Source of the DNA: Flectobacillus rivi
GTDB taxonomy: Bacteria > Bacteroidota > Bacteroidia > Cytophagales > Spirosomataceae
NCBI RefSeq assembly: GCF_030056655.1
Contig: NZ_JASHIE010000002.1
Span: forward strand, 62,001 to 126,000
DNA: 64,000 nt
Direction: 5' to 3'
In this document: in pieces, positions 16,955 to 25,623 of the stretch
Layout of the letters: each line of letters begins with the position of its first letter
How positions within the stretch are numbered: position 1 is the stretch's first letter
Position numbers and translations under genes: made by a program
The notes under the pieces: generated by a model
The model's input: only the letters and a program-made list of their open reading frames with translations
The model's database searches: none
What the model was told of the DNA's origin: nothing

Positions 16955-17842
16955 ATGAATTCAGAGATAGTCAATTTTTTTTTAGCCTACATACAACACG
17001 AAAAACGTTGTAGCGATCACACCACTACGGCCTATCGCAATGATATGTCGCAGTTTAGTCATTACCTTGCCAATACCTACGATTTTCATCATCCTCAACT
17101 TGCCGACCACCAAATGATTCGTTCGTGGGTGGTATCTCTTTCGGAAGCCAAACTCGACAGTCGCTCGATTAATCGAAAAGTAGCTACGCTTCGCAGTTTT
17201 TATAAATTTTTACTTTTCAAGAAAATCATCGACCAAGACCCTATGCGTAAGGTTGTGGCCATGAAAACAGCCAAGAATATTCCTACGTTTGTAAGAGAAA
17301 GCGAGATGGAAATGCTATTGGATCAAGTCGAATTTCCAGAAGATTTTGAGGGTGTTCGTGACAAACTCATCATGGAATTACTCTACGGTTCGGGTATTCG
17401 TCTGTCAGAACTTATTGAGTTGGAAGTAAAAGACATTGATTTTTACCAACACACAATTAAGGTTTTAGGAAAAAGAAATAAAGAAAGGATTGTACCTATT
17501 CATGCCAATCTCTCAGCACAGATAAAGGAATATATTGAAATAAGAGATAGAGAAGGTTTTCAACATCATTTGTTGATTGTAAGCAATAAAGGCGAACAAG
17601 GTTATCCTGTGATGATTCAGCGAATTGTAAAAAAATATCTGTCACTTGTCACGAGCTTAACCAAAAAATCTCCTCACGTATTGCGTCACTCTTATGCCAC
17701 GCATTTGTTGAATAATGGCGCCGATTTAACGGCTATTAAGGATTTGATGGGACACACTTCCTTGGCTGCCACGCAAGTATATACCCATAATTCGATGGAA
17801 AAACTGAAAAAGATATATGAGCAGGCGCATCCGAAAGCCTAA
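16955..17842 (+). CDS. xerC: Tyrosine recombinase XerC/XerD family
   Basis: Site-specific recombinase that resolves chromosome dimers at dif with its partner Xer protein. 295 residues from the ATG at 16955 (the frame is also open from a TTG at 16937). An N-terminal SAM-like core-binding domain (residues 1-85) is followed by the catalytic domain with Arg149 (SGIRLSE), Lys173 (GKRNKER), His241-x2-Arg244 (HVLRHSYAT), His267 (GHTSL) and the Tyr276 nucleophile (VYTHNS). All six catalytic positions are intact. Position directly after rpsU, and lack of flanking mobile features, marks it as the housekeeping Xer rather than an integrase. Confidence 0.92.
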   Translation: MNSEIVNFFLAYIQHEKRCSDHTTTAYRNDMSQFSHYLANTYDFHHPQLADHQMIRSWVVSLSEAKLDSRSINRKVATLRSFYKFLLFKKIIDQDPMRKVVAMKTAKNIPTFVRESEMEMLLDQVEFPEDFEGVRDKLIMELLYGSGIRLSELIELEVKDIDFYQHTIKVLGKRNKERIVPIHANLSAQIKEYIEIRDREGFQHHLLIVSNKGEQGYPVMIQRIVKKYLSLVTSLTKKSPHVLRHSYATHLLNNGADLTAIKDLMGHTSLAATQVYTHNSMEKLKKIYEQAHPKA

Positions 17843-17898
17843 TTTAGTGAGTTGTGATTGAGGAGATGAGTGATTATTTTTTATCTAAGTCGTTTACT

Positions 17899-17924
17899 AG
17901 TTCAAGACTCTTGGACTTTTTTTT
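17899..17924 (+). terminator. Terminator after xerC
   Basis: AGTTCAAG/CTTGGACT, an 8-bp stem with one wobble and a 3-base loop, followed by eight T. Rightward orientation, 56 bases after the xerC stop. Confidence 0.65.
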
Positions 17925-17980
17925 AAACAGTTTACAAACTGAAGTAAATAGCAGTCCGAGACAAAGTCCCGAACTAGATA

Positions 17981-18017
17981 GAAAAGCGGTCGAAAAACAA
18001 ATTTCGACCGCCTTTTC
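17981..18017. terminator. Bidirectional GCGGTCGAAA hairpin
   Basis: GAAAAGCGGTCGAAA pairs with TTTCGACCGCCTTTTC. A near-identical hairpin stands after thrB at 26667-26708, so this is a repeated terminator module. Confidence 0.7.
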
Positions 18018-18030
18018 TAATTAATGACAT

Positions 18031-18062
18031 ATCTGTAGACGCAAAGCGTTGCGTCTACAGAT
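18031..18062. repeat. REP-like palindrome GTAGACGCAA/TTGCGTCTAC
   Basis: ATCTGTAGACGCAA-AGCG-TTGCGTCTACAGAT is a perfect 14-bp stem with a 4-base loop. A degenerate relative (GCTGTAGAGGCGCAATGATT) begins near 26620. The motif resembles the GTAGAGACGCAA-type palindromes dispersed in several Cytophagales and cyanobacterial genomes (from memory). Confidence 0.6.
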
Positions 18063-18115
18063 ATAATGAATATTAAAAACAATCACTCATGCACTCAATC
18101 ACAAATCACTCAATA

Positions 18116-19639
18116 CTATTCTTCATCTTCAAATTTGAAGTTATCCAAATCGAACAACGAATCAGTCAAGTCTTTGAATTGTAGACCTTGGTCAAGCGTT
18201 TTCTTTGAAATCATTGAGAATTCTGAAAGTCCGTGCAATACAAACTCCATCATAAATAATTTTTCACGACCTTCGAATGTTGGATATATTTTTTCTACCA
18301 GTTCATCCAAGCCATCAATAGTTCTCAATCTTGATGAATAATCAGCATCAGAACTATCGTTGAAAATATCAATAATGTTGCCATCCATAAACCAGTCGAT
18401 AATTGGTTTGTATGGGTTTTTACCAGCTTTGTCTTTCGCCAACTTTTTGATTTTCTCAGGATCTGGGAAGAAGTTCAAAAACTGCGCACGAATAGCTTTA
18501 CCAACTAAGTTTTGTGCCACGATTACTGGGCCTTCTACTTCGCCTTCATACACTAACTCAACCTTACCACAAACCGCAGGAATCACGCCTACTAAATCGG
18601 CAACACGTACATAGGTTTTTTCTTCTCCACACAATAATGCACGACGCTCAGCAGCAGAAATAAGGTTTTCATAAGCCGAGATAGTCATCCTTGCTGAAAC
18701 ACCAGATTTGGCATCTACGTACTCTGATTGACGAGCTTCGAAAGCAATTTGTTCAATCAAATCCTCAATTAAGGCATTTGTTGTAACTAATTCTTCTTGC
18801 TCAGGTTTGATATTGGCTTCCTGCAAAGTGATACGCTTACCGATTTCTAAAGTCTTAGGATAGTGTGTTACAATTTGAGAATCAATACGGTCTTTGAGTG
18901 GTGTTACGATTGAACCGCGGTTGGTATAATCCTCAGGGTTGGCAGTAAATACAAACTGGATATCCAAAGGCAAACGCAATTTGAATCCACGAATTTGAAT
19001 ATCACCTTCTTGTAAAATATTAAACAAAGAAACCTGAATACGAGCCTGTAAATCAGGCAATTCATTAATTACAAAAATTCCACGATGCGAACGCGGAATC
19101 AAACCAAAGTGAATTACACGTTCATCAGAATATGGTAATTTTAATGTTGCAGCTTTAATTGGGTCGGCATCACCAATAAGGTCAGCAACAGATACGTCTG
19201 GAGTGGCTAATTTTTCTGTGTAACGGTCGTCACGATGTAACCATGAGATAGGTGTAGCGTCACCTTTTTCTGTAATCAAATCTTTGGCATAGCGTGATAA
19301 AGGCTGTAAAGGGTCGTCATTTAGTTCTGAGCCTTCTACGACTGGGACATATTCGTCCAAAAGATTGACCATCAAACGAGCAATTCGAGTTTTGGCTTGT
19401 CCACGCAAGCCCAATAAGTTGATATGATGTTGCGAAAGAATAGCACGTTCGATATCTGGAATTACAGTATCCTCATATCCCCAAATTCCATCAAATACTT
19501 TTTCTTTATTTTTAATCTTTTGAATCAAGTTATCTCGTAATTCTTGTTTAATAGATTTTACTTGATAGCCTGCATTTTTTAATTCGCCAAGGGTTTTGAT
19601 AGCTAGCAATTGTGTTGCTGAAAGATTTCTGTAAGACAT
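18116..19639 (-). CDS. MoxR/BchI-like AAA+ ATPase
   Basis: 507 residues. Central AAA+ core with Walker A GLRGQAKTR, Walker B GIFVINELPDL, a sensor region FVFTANPEDYTNRG and arginine finger candidates in TPLKDRIDSQ; the beta-hairpin insert HFGLIPRSHRG is characteristic of the helix-2-insert clade that includes magnesium chelatase BchI and MoxR. It lies 231 bases upstream of a gene for a VWA protein on the same strand, the classic MoxR-VWA partnership in which the ATPase remodels a target held by the VWA protein. Substrate unknown. The acidic tail (FKFEDEE) and C-terminal helical domain are extra to a minimal MoxR. Confidence 0.85.
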   Translation of the reverse strand: MSYRNLSATQLLAIKTLGELKNAGYQVKSIKQELRDNLIQKIKNKEKVFDGIWGYEDTVIPDIERAILSQHHINLLGLRGQAKTRIARLMVNLLDEYVPVVEGSELNDDPLQPLSRYAKDLITEKGDATPISWLHRDDRYTEKLATPDVSVADLIGDADPIKAATLKLPYSDERVIHFGLIPRSHRGIFVINELPDLQARIQVSLFNILQEGDIQIRGFKLRLPLDIQFVFTANPEDYTNRGSIVTPLKDRIDSQIVTHYPKTLEIGKRITLQEANIKPEQEELVTTNALIEDLIEQIAFEARQSEYVDAKSGVSARMTISAYENLISAAERRALLCGEEKTYVRVADLVGVIPAVCGKVELVYEGEVEGPVIVAQNLVGKAIRAQFLNFFPDPEKIKKLAKDKAGKNPYKPIIDWFMDGNIIDIFNDSSDADYSSRLRTIDGLDELVEKIYPTFEGREKLFMMEFVLHGLSEFSMISKKTLDQGLQFKDLTDSLFDLDNFKFEDEE

Positions 19640-19843
19640 AAATTATTTTTGATTTTGGGATCTAGGCGAATTTTCAATCGATTTCCAAAGGATTCCGCTA
19701 TAATTCGACCACTTATTTATCTAATTCTGCCGTTCACATACATTTAAGTGCGGCGATACTTAACATTCGGTAATTTTGAAAGGTAATAACCTCTTTATCT
19801 AAAATTCAAAATGAAGCTCCTTTCTGCTTAATCTCAACCTAGC

Positions 19844-19872
19844 AAGCCTCTGCTTTCGAGCAGGGGCTTTTT
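19844..19872 (+). terminator. Rightward UUCG-loop terminator between two leftward genes
   Basis: AAGCCTCTGCT-TTCG-AGCAGGGGCTT, an 11-bp stem with one wobble and a UUCG tetraloop, followed by TTTTT. Both the tetraloop and the T tract are in the rightward sense, whereas both flanking genes run leftwards. This implies a short rightward transcript within 19640-19870. Confidence 0.65.
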
Positions 19873-20989
19873 ATCTGACATCCTTCCTACGATTTCGTTG
19901 ATAGTCTTCAAAGATAAATTCTCCCAAACCCTTCAAAGAAGAGTAATAGGCACGACCATTGTTGGTTTTAGTAAACTCTTGTACAAATTCTTTGAGATAC
20001 TGGTCTCGGGCAATCATAAAAGTTGTTACTGGAATTTTCAAACGACGGCACTGAGCAGCGAGAGTGAGAGTTTTGTTCAGAATCTTTTTATCCAAACCAA
20101 AGCTATTTTTATAATATCGAATACCTTCTTTTAAACAAGTAGGTTTGCCATCGGTAATCATAAAAATCTGTTTGTTTTTGTTTTTTCTTCTACGCAACAA
20201 GTCCATCGCTAATTCTAAGCCTGCCACGGTATTGGTATGATAAGGACCCACTTCCAGATAAGGTAAATCCTTTACCTGAATCTGCCAAGCGTCGTTGCCA
20301 AATACAATTACATCGAGGGTATCTTTGGGATATTTGGTCATAATGAGCTCCGAGAGCGCCATAGCGACCTTTTTAGCAGGCGTAATTCTATCTTCTCCGT
20401 ACAAAATCATTGAGTGTGAAATATCAATCATCAACACCGTAGAGGTTTGAGCTTTGTATTCCTTATCCATGATTTCGAGGTCATTTTCGGTCAACATAAA
20501 GTTCTCGAAACCATTATTGATTTGAGCATTTCGGATAGACTCCGTCATGGCAATTTGTTCTAAAGAATCACCAAATTGAAACTCTCGACGATCAGTATTC
20601 ATTTCGTCGCCCGTGCCTTGATAGGGCGTACGGTGATTGCCAGAATTACCAGTCTTTTTGAGTTTACCAAAAATTTCATCTAATGATTGTTTACGAATAC
20701 TTTGCTCACCTTTGGCTGAAAGGACTTGAGCTTGTTGACCGTTTTCGTCTTTTTCTTCGCGGATATATCCTTTTTCTTTGAGGTCTTCAATAAAATCGGC
20801 AATACCGTAAGAGTCGTCTGTAAGGTTGTATTGTTTGTCGAGTTGGGTAAGCCAAGCCAGTGCCTCAGAGACATCGCCTGAGGTCATAGTGACCAATTGG
20901 TTGAAAATATCTAACAATTGGTCGAACTTAGCTTTTTTCCCTTCTTCTTGTTCTTGAGGAACAAATTCAGAAAAGCGGTATCCGAGCAT
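19871..20989 (-). CDS. VWA domain protein, partner of the MoxR-like ATPase
   Basis: 372 residues from the ATG at 20989 (MLGYRFSEFVP); the frame is open to 21091 but the extra 34 residues are Ser/Cys-rich and unlike the family. The N-terminal third is helical (LAWLTQLDKQYNL...IADFIEDLKEKGYI); the C-terminal half is a von Willebrand A domain with the MIDAS D-I-S-H-S (LMIDISHSM), a threonine contact in HTNTVAG and ITDGKPT. It probably binds metal-dependent ligands and recruits the upstream AAA+ partner. Cytosolic, no signal or membrane segment. Function of this pair in Bacteroidota is not established. Confidence 0.85.
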   Translation of the reverse strand: MLGYRFSEFVPQEQEEGKKAKFDQLLDIFNQLVTMTSGDVSEALAWLTQLDKQYNLTDDSYGIADFIEDLKEKGYIREEKDENGQQAQVLSAKGEQSIRKQSLDEIFGKLKKTGNSGNHRTPYQGTGDEMNTDRREFQFGDSLEQIAMTESIRNAQINNGFENFMLTENDLEIMDKEYKAQTSTVLMIDISHSMILYGEDRITPAKKVAMALSELIMTKYPKDTLDVIVFGNDAWQIQVKDLPYLEVGPYHTNTVAGLELAMDLLRRRKNKNKQIFMITDGKPTCLKEGIRYYKNSFGLDKKILNKTLTLAAQCRRLKIPVTTFMIARDQYLKEFVQEFTKTNNGRAYYSSLKGLGEFIFEDYQRNRRKDVR

Positions 20990-21387
20990 GCGTGTTTTAG
21001 AGCTAGTTGAAGGTTTTAAAAAAGGTAAAATTGAACACCGACACATCGGACTGTTCGAAATTCTATAATTATAAAACAAATTTTTACGCATTGAGGTTTC
21101 CAGAATTTAACTTCTGAAATAGGCATAAAGCAAAATATTTTAGTTAGGCATAAGATTTAATCATTTATTTATACCGTTATTTTACTATTTAGCAGGAAAA
21201 ATATTCTATTTGCCCCCTAAAATCCCCAAAGATTATTCTTGGAAAAGCTTTCCGAAAGGTCAAATCATATCAAGGCTTTATCTATATTTGTACTCCATTA
21301 TAAACATTTAAACTGCTGTTGTAAAGCAGAAGCGTGCTTTTTAAGAGGCTTTTACACCAACTTATCAAGCAGCATCTTTACCAAAAT
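20990..21387. other. thrA leader and upstream gap
   Basis: Contains a TAGGC-type repeat fragment (TAGGCATAAAGCAAAATATT at 21121-21140 followed by TTAGGCATAAGATTTAA). The thr leader after the -7 box has a small CTGC/GCAG stem (21311-21330) but no Thr/Ile-rich leader peptide of the E. coli attenuation type that I can see. Confidence 0.4.
21283..21290 (+). promoter_or_regulatory. -7 box of the thr operon
   Basis: TATATTTG, an exact TAnnTTTG match, 98 bases before the thrA ATG. The -33 region is not well matched. Confidence 0.45.
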
Positions 21388-23844
21388 ATGAAAGTATTAA
21401 AATTCGGAGGAACGTCTTGCGGAACCGTTGATAGTATTCAATCTGTTCTAAGCATCATCAAGGGAAACCTTGAAAAAGGAGAAAAAATCGCCGTTGTATT
21501 CTCGGCAATGGGTGGAGTAACCAATCAACTTATTGAAACAGGCAAAAGAGCTTCTGTAAGTGATTTAAGTTATTTTGACCTTGTAAAAGCTATCGAGGAG
21601 CGCCATTTCAATGTAGTTAGAGCGCTTATCGATGTAAAAGCTCAATCAAAAGTATTTGCCAATATCCGAACGATTATCAACGAACTTGAGGATTTATTGA
21701 AAGGAGTATCGTTGATTCGTGAGATTTCTTCTCGAACGGCTGATTTAATCGTAAGTTTTGGAGAACGTCTTTCGACTACCCTCATTTATGAAATCCTTCA
21801 TGCGCAAGGCGTAGATTGTCAGTTTTTGGACGCTCGCAAAGTGATTCGTACTAACGATAGCTTTGGCATGGCAGAGGTGGATTTTGATACGACAAATCGT
21901 TTGATTCAGGAGCATTTTGCCAAAACCAAATCACTACAATTAATTACAGGCTTTATTGGTTCGACTGACAAAGGCGAAACTACGACTTTAGGACGTGGTG
22001 GTTCTGACTATACAGGTTCAATATTCGGTGCAGCGCTCAACTCTGAGGAAATCGAAATTTGGACAGATGTAGACGGCATGATGACCGCCGACCCTCGTAA
22101 AGTAAAAAATGCCTTTACGATTCCTACCATTACCTATTCGGAGGCAATGGAGCTGACACATTTTGGTGCCAAGGTGATTTATCCACCTTCGTTGCAACCA
22201 GCTTTTGCCAAAAATATTCCCATTCGTGTACTCAATACCTTCAACCCTAGCTTTATTGGTACAGTTGTAAGTCGCCAAGCCGAGCCAAGTGAGTATATTA
22301 TTACAGGTATTAGTTCGATTGATAACCTTGCCTTGGTCAACCTTCAAGGTTCAGGGATGATTGGTGTGGCTGGGGTTTCAGGAAAGCTATTTACGATTCT
22401 TGCCAAGCATAAAATATCGGTGGTATTGATTTCTCAGGCTTCTTCTGAGCACTCAATTTGTTTTGCCATCGACCCACAATATTCGCAACAAGTACGTCAA
22501 ATTCTGGAAACAGAATTTGCGAGTGAAATTGCCATTGGAGATATTGAAGGAGTAGATATTCAGGAAAATCTATCAGTAATCGCTGTTGTCGGTGAAGGTA
22601 TGCGTCATCATACAGGGGTGAGTGGTAAACTTTTCTCAGTATTGGGTAAAAATGGTATCAACATCGTGGCTACTGCACAAGGTTCTTCTGAGCTGAATAT
22701 ATCAGTAGTTATTGAGAAAAAAGATATTTCAAAAGCACTCAATGTTATCCATGATACTTTCTTTTTCTCTCAAGTCAAAACTCTCAACTTATTTTTGGTT
22801 GGTACAGGTTTGATAGGAAAGGCGCTTTTAAACCAATTGAAAGGACAAGCAAATTATTTGTCAAAATACCGTGGTTTGAAAGTAAATCTAGTTGGTGTGA
22901 TGAATTCCAGAAAAATGCTCGTAACAAGCGATGGTATTTCGATGGATTCGTGGCAAGAGACCCTAGATGCAATGGGTAAACCAGCAGAACTTTGGGCTTT
23001 TGTAGAGGAAGCCAAACGCTTGAATTTACCAAACTCCGTATTTGCAGATTGTACTGCCGATAAAACGATTCATAATTATTACCTAGGTTTGTTTGAATCG
23101 AATATCTCAGTGGTGACGCCAAACAAAGTAGCCAACTCTGGACGATACGAAGATTACGCCTTATTACACAGAACCGTGTTGAAAAAAGGCGTCAAATTCT
23201 TGTACGAAACCAACGTAGGAGCAGGTTTGCCAGTCATCAACACTTTGCAAGGTTTGATTGCTTCGGGCGATAGATTCGAGAAAATCGAAGGAGTGCTTTC
23301 AGGTACGCTTTCATATATCTTTAATAACTTCAAAAAAGGTGTCAAATTTGCTGACATCGTTCGTGAAGCCAAAGTAAAAGGTTACACCGAGCCAGATCCT
23401 CGCGAAGATTTGAGTGGTATGGACGTAGCTCGTAAGATTTTGATTTTGGGTCGTGAAATCGGACTAAGATTAGAACCAGAAGATGTAACCATTTTAAAAT
23501 TATTACCAGAAAATTGTGAAAAAGCCCCAACTGTAGAAGACTTTTTCAACGAACTGGAAGTATCCAATAGTTATTTTGAAACAATGGTTGACGAAGCCGA
23601 AGCCAAAGGCGAAGTACTTCGTTTTATCGCAACACTCGAAGACAATAAAATTACGATTGGGGTAAAAAGTATCGGCAAAACGCATCCATTCTATATGATG
23701 GATGGCGCCGACAACGTAATTTCATTTACTACCAAACGTTACCACGACCGTCCATTGGTCATCAAAGGACCAGGCGCGGGTGCTGAGGTAACCGCTTCAG
23801 GAGTATTTGCAGATATTGTTGCTATAGGAAGCTATTTGGCGTAA
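21388..23844 (+). CDS. thrA: Bifunctional aspartate kinase / homoserine dehydrogenase
   Basis: Catalyses the first and third steps from aspartate towards threonine and methionine. 818 residues from the ATG at 21388 (MKVLKFGGTSCG); upstream in-frame codons from a GTG at 21334 are discounted. Residues 1-290 are the amino acid kinase domain (FGGTS, GFIGST...TLGRGGSDYT), then a pair of ACT regulatory domains (VSGKLFTILAKHKISVVL and VSGKLFSVLGKNGINIVA), then homoserine dehydrogenase from about residue 470 (FLVGTGLIGKAL, NVGAGLPVINTL, KGYTEPDPREDLSGMD). ACT domains imply feedback control by threonine. First gene of a four-gene run ending with thrB. Confidence 0.97.
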   Translation: MKVLKFGGTSCGTVDSIQSVLSIIKGNLEKGEKIAVVFSAMGGVTNQLIETGKRASVSDLSYFDLVKAIEERHFNVVRALIDVKAQSKVFANIRTIINELEDLLKGVSLIREISSRTADLIVSFGERLSTTLIYEILHAQGVDCQFLDARKVIRTNDSFGMAEVDFDTTNRLIQEHFAKTKSLQLITGFIGSTDKGETTTLGRGGSDYTGSIFGAALNSEEIEIWTDVDGMMTADPRKVKNAFTIPTITYSEAMELTHFGAKVIYPPSLQPAFAKNIPIRVLNTFNPSFIGTVVSRQAEPSEYIITGISSIDNLALVNLQGSGMIGVAGVSGKLFTILAKHKISVVLISQASSEHSICFAIDPQYSQQVRQILETEFASEIAIGDIEGVDIQENLSVIAVVGEGMRHHTGVSGKLFSVLGKNGINIVATAQGSSELNISVVIEKKDISKALNVIHDTFFFSQVKTLNLFLVGTGLIGKALLNQLKGQANYLSKYRGLKVNLVGVMNSRKMLVTSDGISMDSWQETLDAMGKPAELWAFVEEAKRLNLPNSVFADCTADKTIHNYYLGLFESNISVVTPNKVANSGRYEDYALLHRTVLKKGVKFLYETNVGAGLPVINTLQGLIASGDRFEKIEGVLSGTLSYIFNNFKKGVKFADIVREAKVKGYTEPDPREDLSGMDVARKILILGREIGLRLEPEDVTILKLLPENCEKAPTVEDFFNELEVSNSYFETMVDEAEAKGEVLRFIATLEDNKITIGVKSIGKTHPFYMMDGADNVISFTTKRYHDRPLVIKGPGAGAEVTASGVFADIVAIGSYLA

Positions 23845-23855
23845 TAGGTTTTACT

Positions 23856-24926
23856 ATGATAAATCGCATCGAAATACAAGGTTTTAAGTCCATTCAAAAA
23901 ATGGACTTAAAGCTCTCTTCTATCAATATCTTAATTGGAGCAAATGGAGCTGGTAAAAGTAATTTTATCAACTTCTTTAAGTTGCTCTATCAACTCTATC
24001 ATCAAGATTTACAAAACTACGTAGCCGAAGAAGCTGGTGCCGAAAATATTCTTCATTTAGGACTAAAACACACAGAAAAACTGTTTGGACGAATTGAGTT
24101 TGATAGTACGAATGCTTATCTGTTTACACTCGCTACCAATCAACAAGGGAGCTTATACTTTCAGCATGAGATTACTCAATTCCATCATGGTTTCCCTTCT
24201 TGGGACGAGGTTATTTTAGGGAAAGGTTATTTAGAAAGTAAGCTAAAAGATACAGAGGGCGCTCGTTATCGGTATGTTAACACCTATATGTCATCTTTCA
24301 AGGTTTTTCACTTTCATGATACCAGTAAAACAGCAAAAATTAAACAAAAAGGGAGTATTGATGATAATAGAGTCCTAAGAGAAGATGGGGGAAATTTGGC
24401 TGCATACTTATTTTATTTACAAGAAACATCTCCTAAAGATTTTCGCAAAATTGAAAATGTAATCCGAACAGTTGCTCCATATTTTGAAGGTTTTGATTTA
24501 AAACCAGACAAAATCCGTAACGACCAAATACAGTTAGCTTGGAGACAAAAAGGGTCAGATATGTCTTTTTTTGCTATGCACTTGTCGGATGGTACATTAC
24601 GATTTATGACATTGGTTACATTGCTATTGCAACCCAATTTACCCACCACTATTATTATAGATGAACCAGAGTTGGGATTACATCCTTTTGCCATAAACAA
24701 GCTAGCAGGACTTATCAAAAAAGCCTCTGCTCAAAGTCAGGTGATTGTATCTACACAATCGACAGATTTGGTTGATAACTTTGCCCCAGAAGACGTTATT
24801 ATTGTTGATAGAAATCAAACTGATTCAGTATTTAAAAGACTTGATAGCTTATCTCTTCAAAATTGGCTTAAAAACTACACCTTAGGAAACTTATGGCATA
24901 AAAACGTTATCGGAGGTACACCATGA
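23856..24926 (+). CDS. AAA (ABC-type, OLD/RecF-like) ATPase of a two-gene defence-type module
   Basis: 356 residues of the AAA_21/AAA_15 type, with an SMC/RecF-like ABC ATPase fold. Walker A GANGAGKSN at residues 28-36, the signature-like LSDGTLRFM, Walker B IIIDEPELGLHPFA, and the switch region STQSTDLVDNF. It starts 11 bases after thrA stops and its TGA overlaps the next ATG by 4 bases, so it is translationally coupled to the DUF4276 gene. Such ATPase + Toprim-like pairs (OLD, PARIS, RloAB-type) are anti-phage sensors, where the ATPase detects the trigger and releases or activates the nuclease partner. Function is inferred by architecture. Codon use is more AT-rich than thrA and thrB. Confidence 0.85.
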   Translation: MINRIEIQGFKSIQKMDLKLSSINILIGANGAGKSNFINFFKLLYQLYHQDLQNYVAEEAGAENILHLGLKHTEKLFGRIEFDSTNAYLFTLATNQQGSLYFQHEITQFHHGFPSWDEVILGKGYLESKLKDTEGARYRYVNTYMSSFKVFHFHDTSKTAKIKQKGSIDDNRVLREDGGNLAAYLFYLQETSPKDFRKIENVIRTVAPYFEGFDLKPDKIRNDQIQLAWRQKGSDMSFFAMHLSDGTLRFMTLVTLLLQPNLPTTIIIDEPELGLHPFAINKLAGLIKKASAQSQVIVSTQSTDLVDNFAPEDVIIVDRNQTDSVFKRLDSLSLQNWLKNYTLGNLWHKNVIGGTP

Positions 24927-25609
24927 AAGATTTATATTTTGTAGTAGAAGGAGAAACAGAAAAAGAATTCGTTGATAGGTTATTAATTCCTTATCTCTAT
25001 CAGCGAGGTATTTCCTCTCATATCCAATCTGTCATCATTTCAATGAAAGGAGGAGGTCATGGGTTCAATAATATAAAACATTTTGGCAATACCATCGAAC
25101 CTTTATTATATTACCAAAATGAACCTATTATTACCACGATGATAGATCATTCAGGTATCAATAGTGAGCAAAAACTACCAAATCATTTACGTTGTATTCA
25201 GCATAACGATACCGAACAACGTATAAGTTGTATGGAAGAGTCATTAAAAAATTATGTAAACTCTATAAAACCATACCCAAACTTTATACCTAATATTCTC
25301 AGACACGAATTTGAAACTCTTTTATTTGCAAACCCATCAGAAGGGTTTGACTTGGAAGATGAGGAAATAAAGAGTAAGATATTAGACCTTAAAAGCGGTT
25401 ATAAAAGCATTGAAGATATAAATAGCAACCCAGAGAACTTCCCATCCAAAAGACTCGAAAGGATTTATGCTGCATCAGGCAAAAAATATAATAAAGTTGT
25501 CGATGGTATTGATATTGCTGAATTGACAGGCTTGGAAACTATCCTTGAATATTGTCCTCGCTTTGCAGCGTGGCTTGAAAATATTATTTCACTCGTCTTA
25601 GCGAGTTAA
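24923..25609 (+). CDS. DUF4276 (Toprim-like) partner protein
   Basis: 228 residues. The N-terminus YFVVEGETEKEFVDRLL contains the Toprim-type acidic motif (EGETE), MIDHSGI is in the position of the second acidic motif, and LRHEFETLLFANP is the family's signature helix. DUF4276 proteins are typically encoded next to AAA_21 ATPases and are thought to be Toprim-fold nucleases in conflict systems. Coupled to the ATPase by an ATGA overlap; ends 14 bases before thrB. No membrane segment. Nuclease activity is inference. Confidence 0.82.
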   Translation: MKDLYFVVEGETEKEFVDRLLIPYLYQRGISSHIQSVIISMKGGGHGFNNIKHFGNTIEPLLYYQNEPIITTMIDHSGINSEQKLPNHLRCIQHNDTEQRISCMEESLKNYVNSIKPYPNFIPNILRHEFETLLFANPSEGFDLEDEEIKSKILDLKSGYKSIEDINSNPENFPSKRLERIYAASGKKYNKVVDGIDIAELTGLETILEYCPRFAAWLENIISLVLAS

Positions 25610-25623
25610 GATTTTATAAAACC

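Larger units (their letters stand above)
17842..18113. repeat. MITE-like composite of nested inverted repeats
   Basis: Outer arms: AATTTAGTGAGTTGTGATTG... (17842-17877) and an inverted relative at 18081-18113 (reading AGTGATTTGTGATTGAGTGC on the minus strand). Inside, CTAGTTCAAGACTCTTGGAC at 17897-17916 is mirrored by an inverted relative ending at 17977. Between these lie a terminator-like hairpin (17981-18017) and a 14-bp perfect palindrome (18031-18062). No transposase is encoded. One arm and relatives of the last two modules recur after thrB (26565-26708). Confidence 0.6.

Noticed and set aside
21334..21387. N-terminal extension of ThrA from a GTG
   Set aside because: Eighteen extra residues precede the canonical MKVLKFGGTS start; they are basic and unlike the family.
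22018..22347. 109-codon leftward frame inside thrA
   Set aside because: Lies within the aspartate kinase coding region on the opposite strand, no family resemblance.
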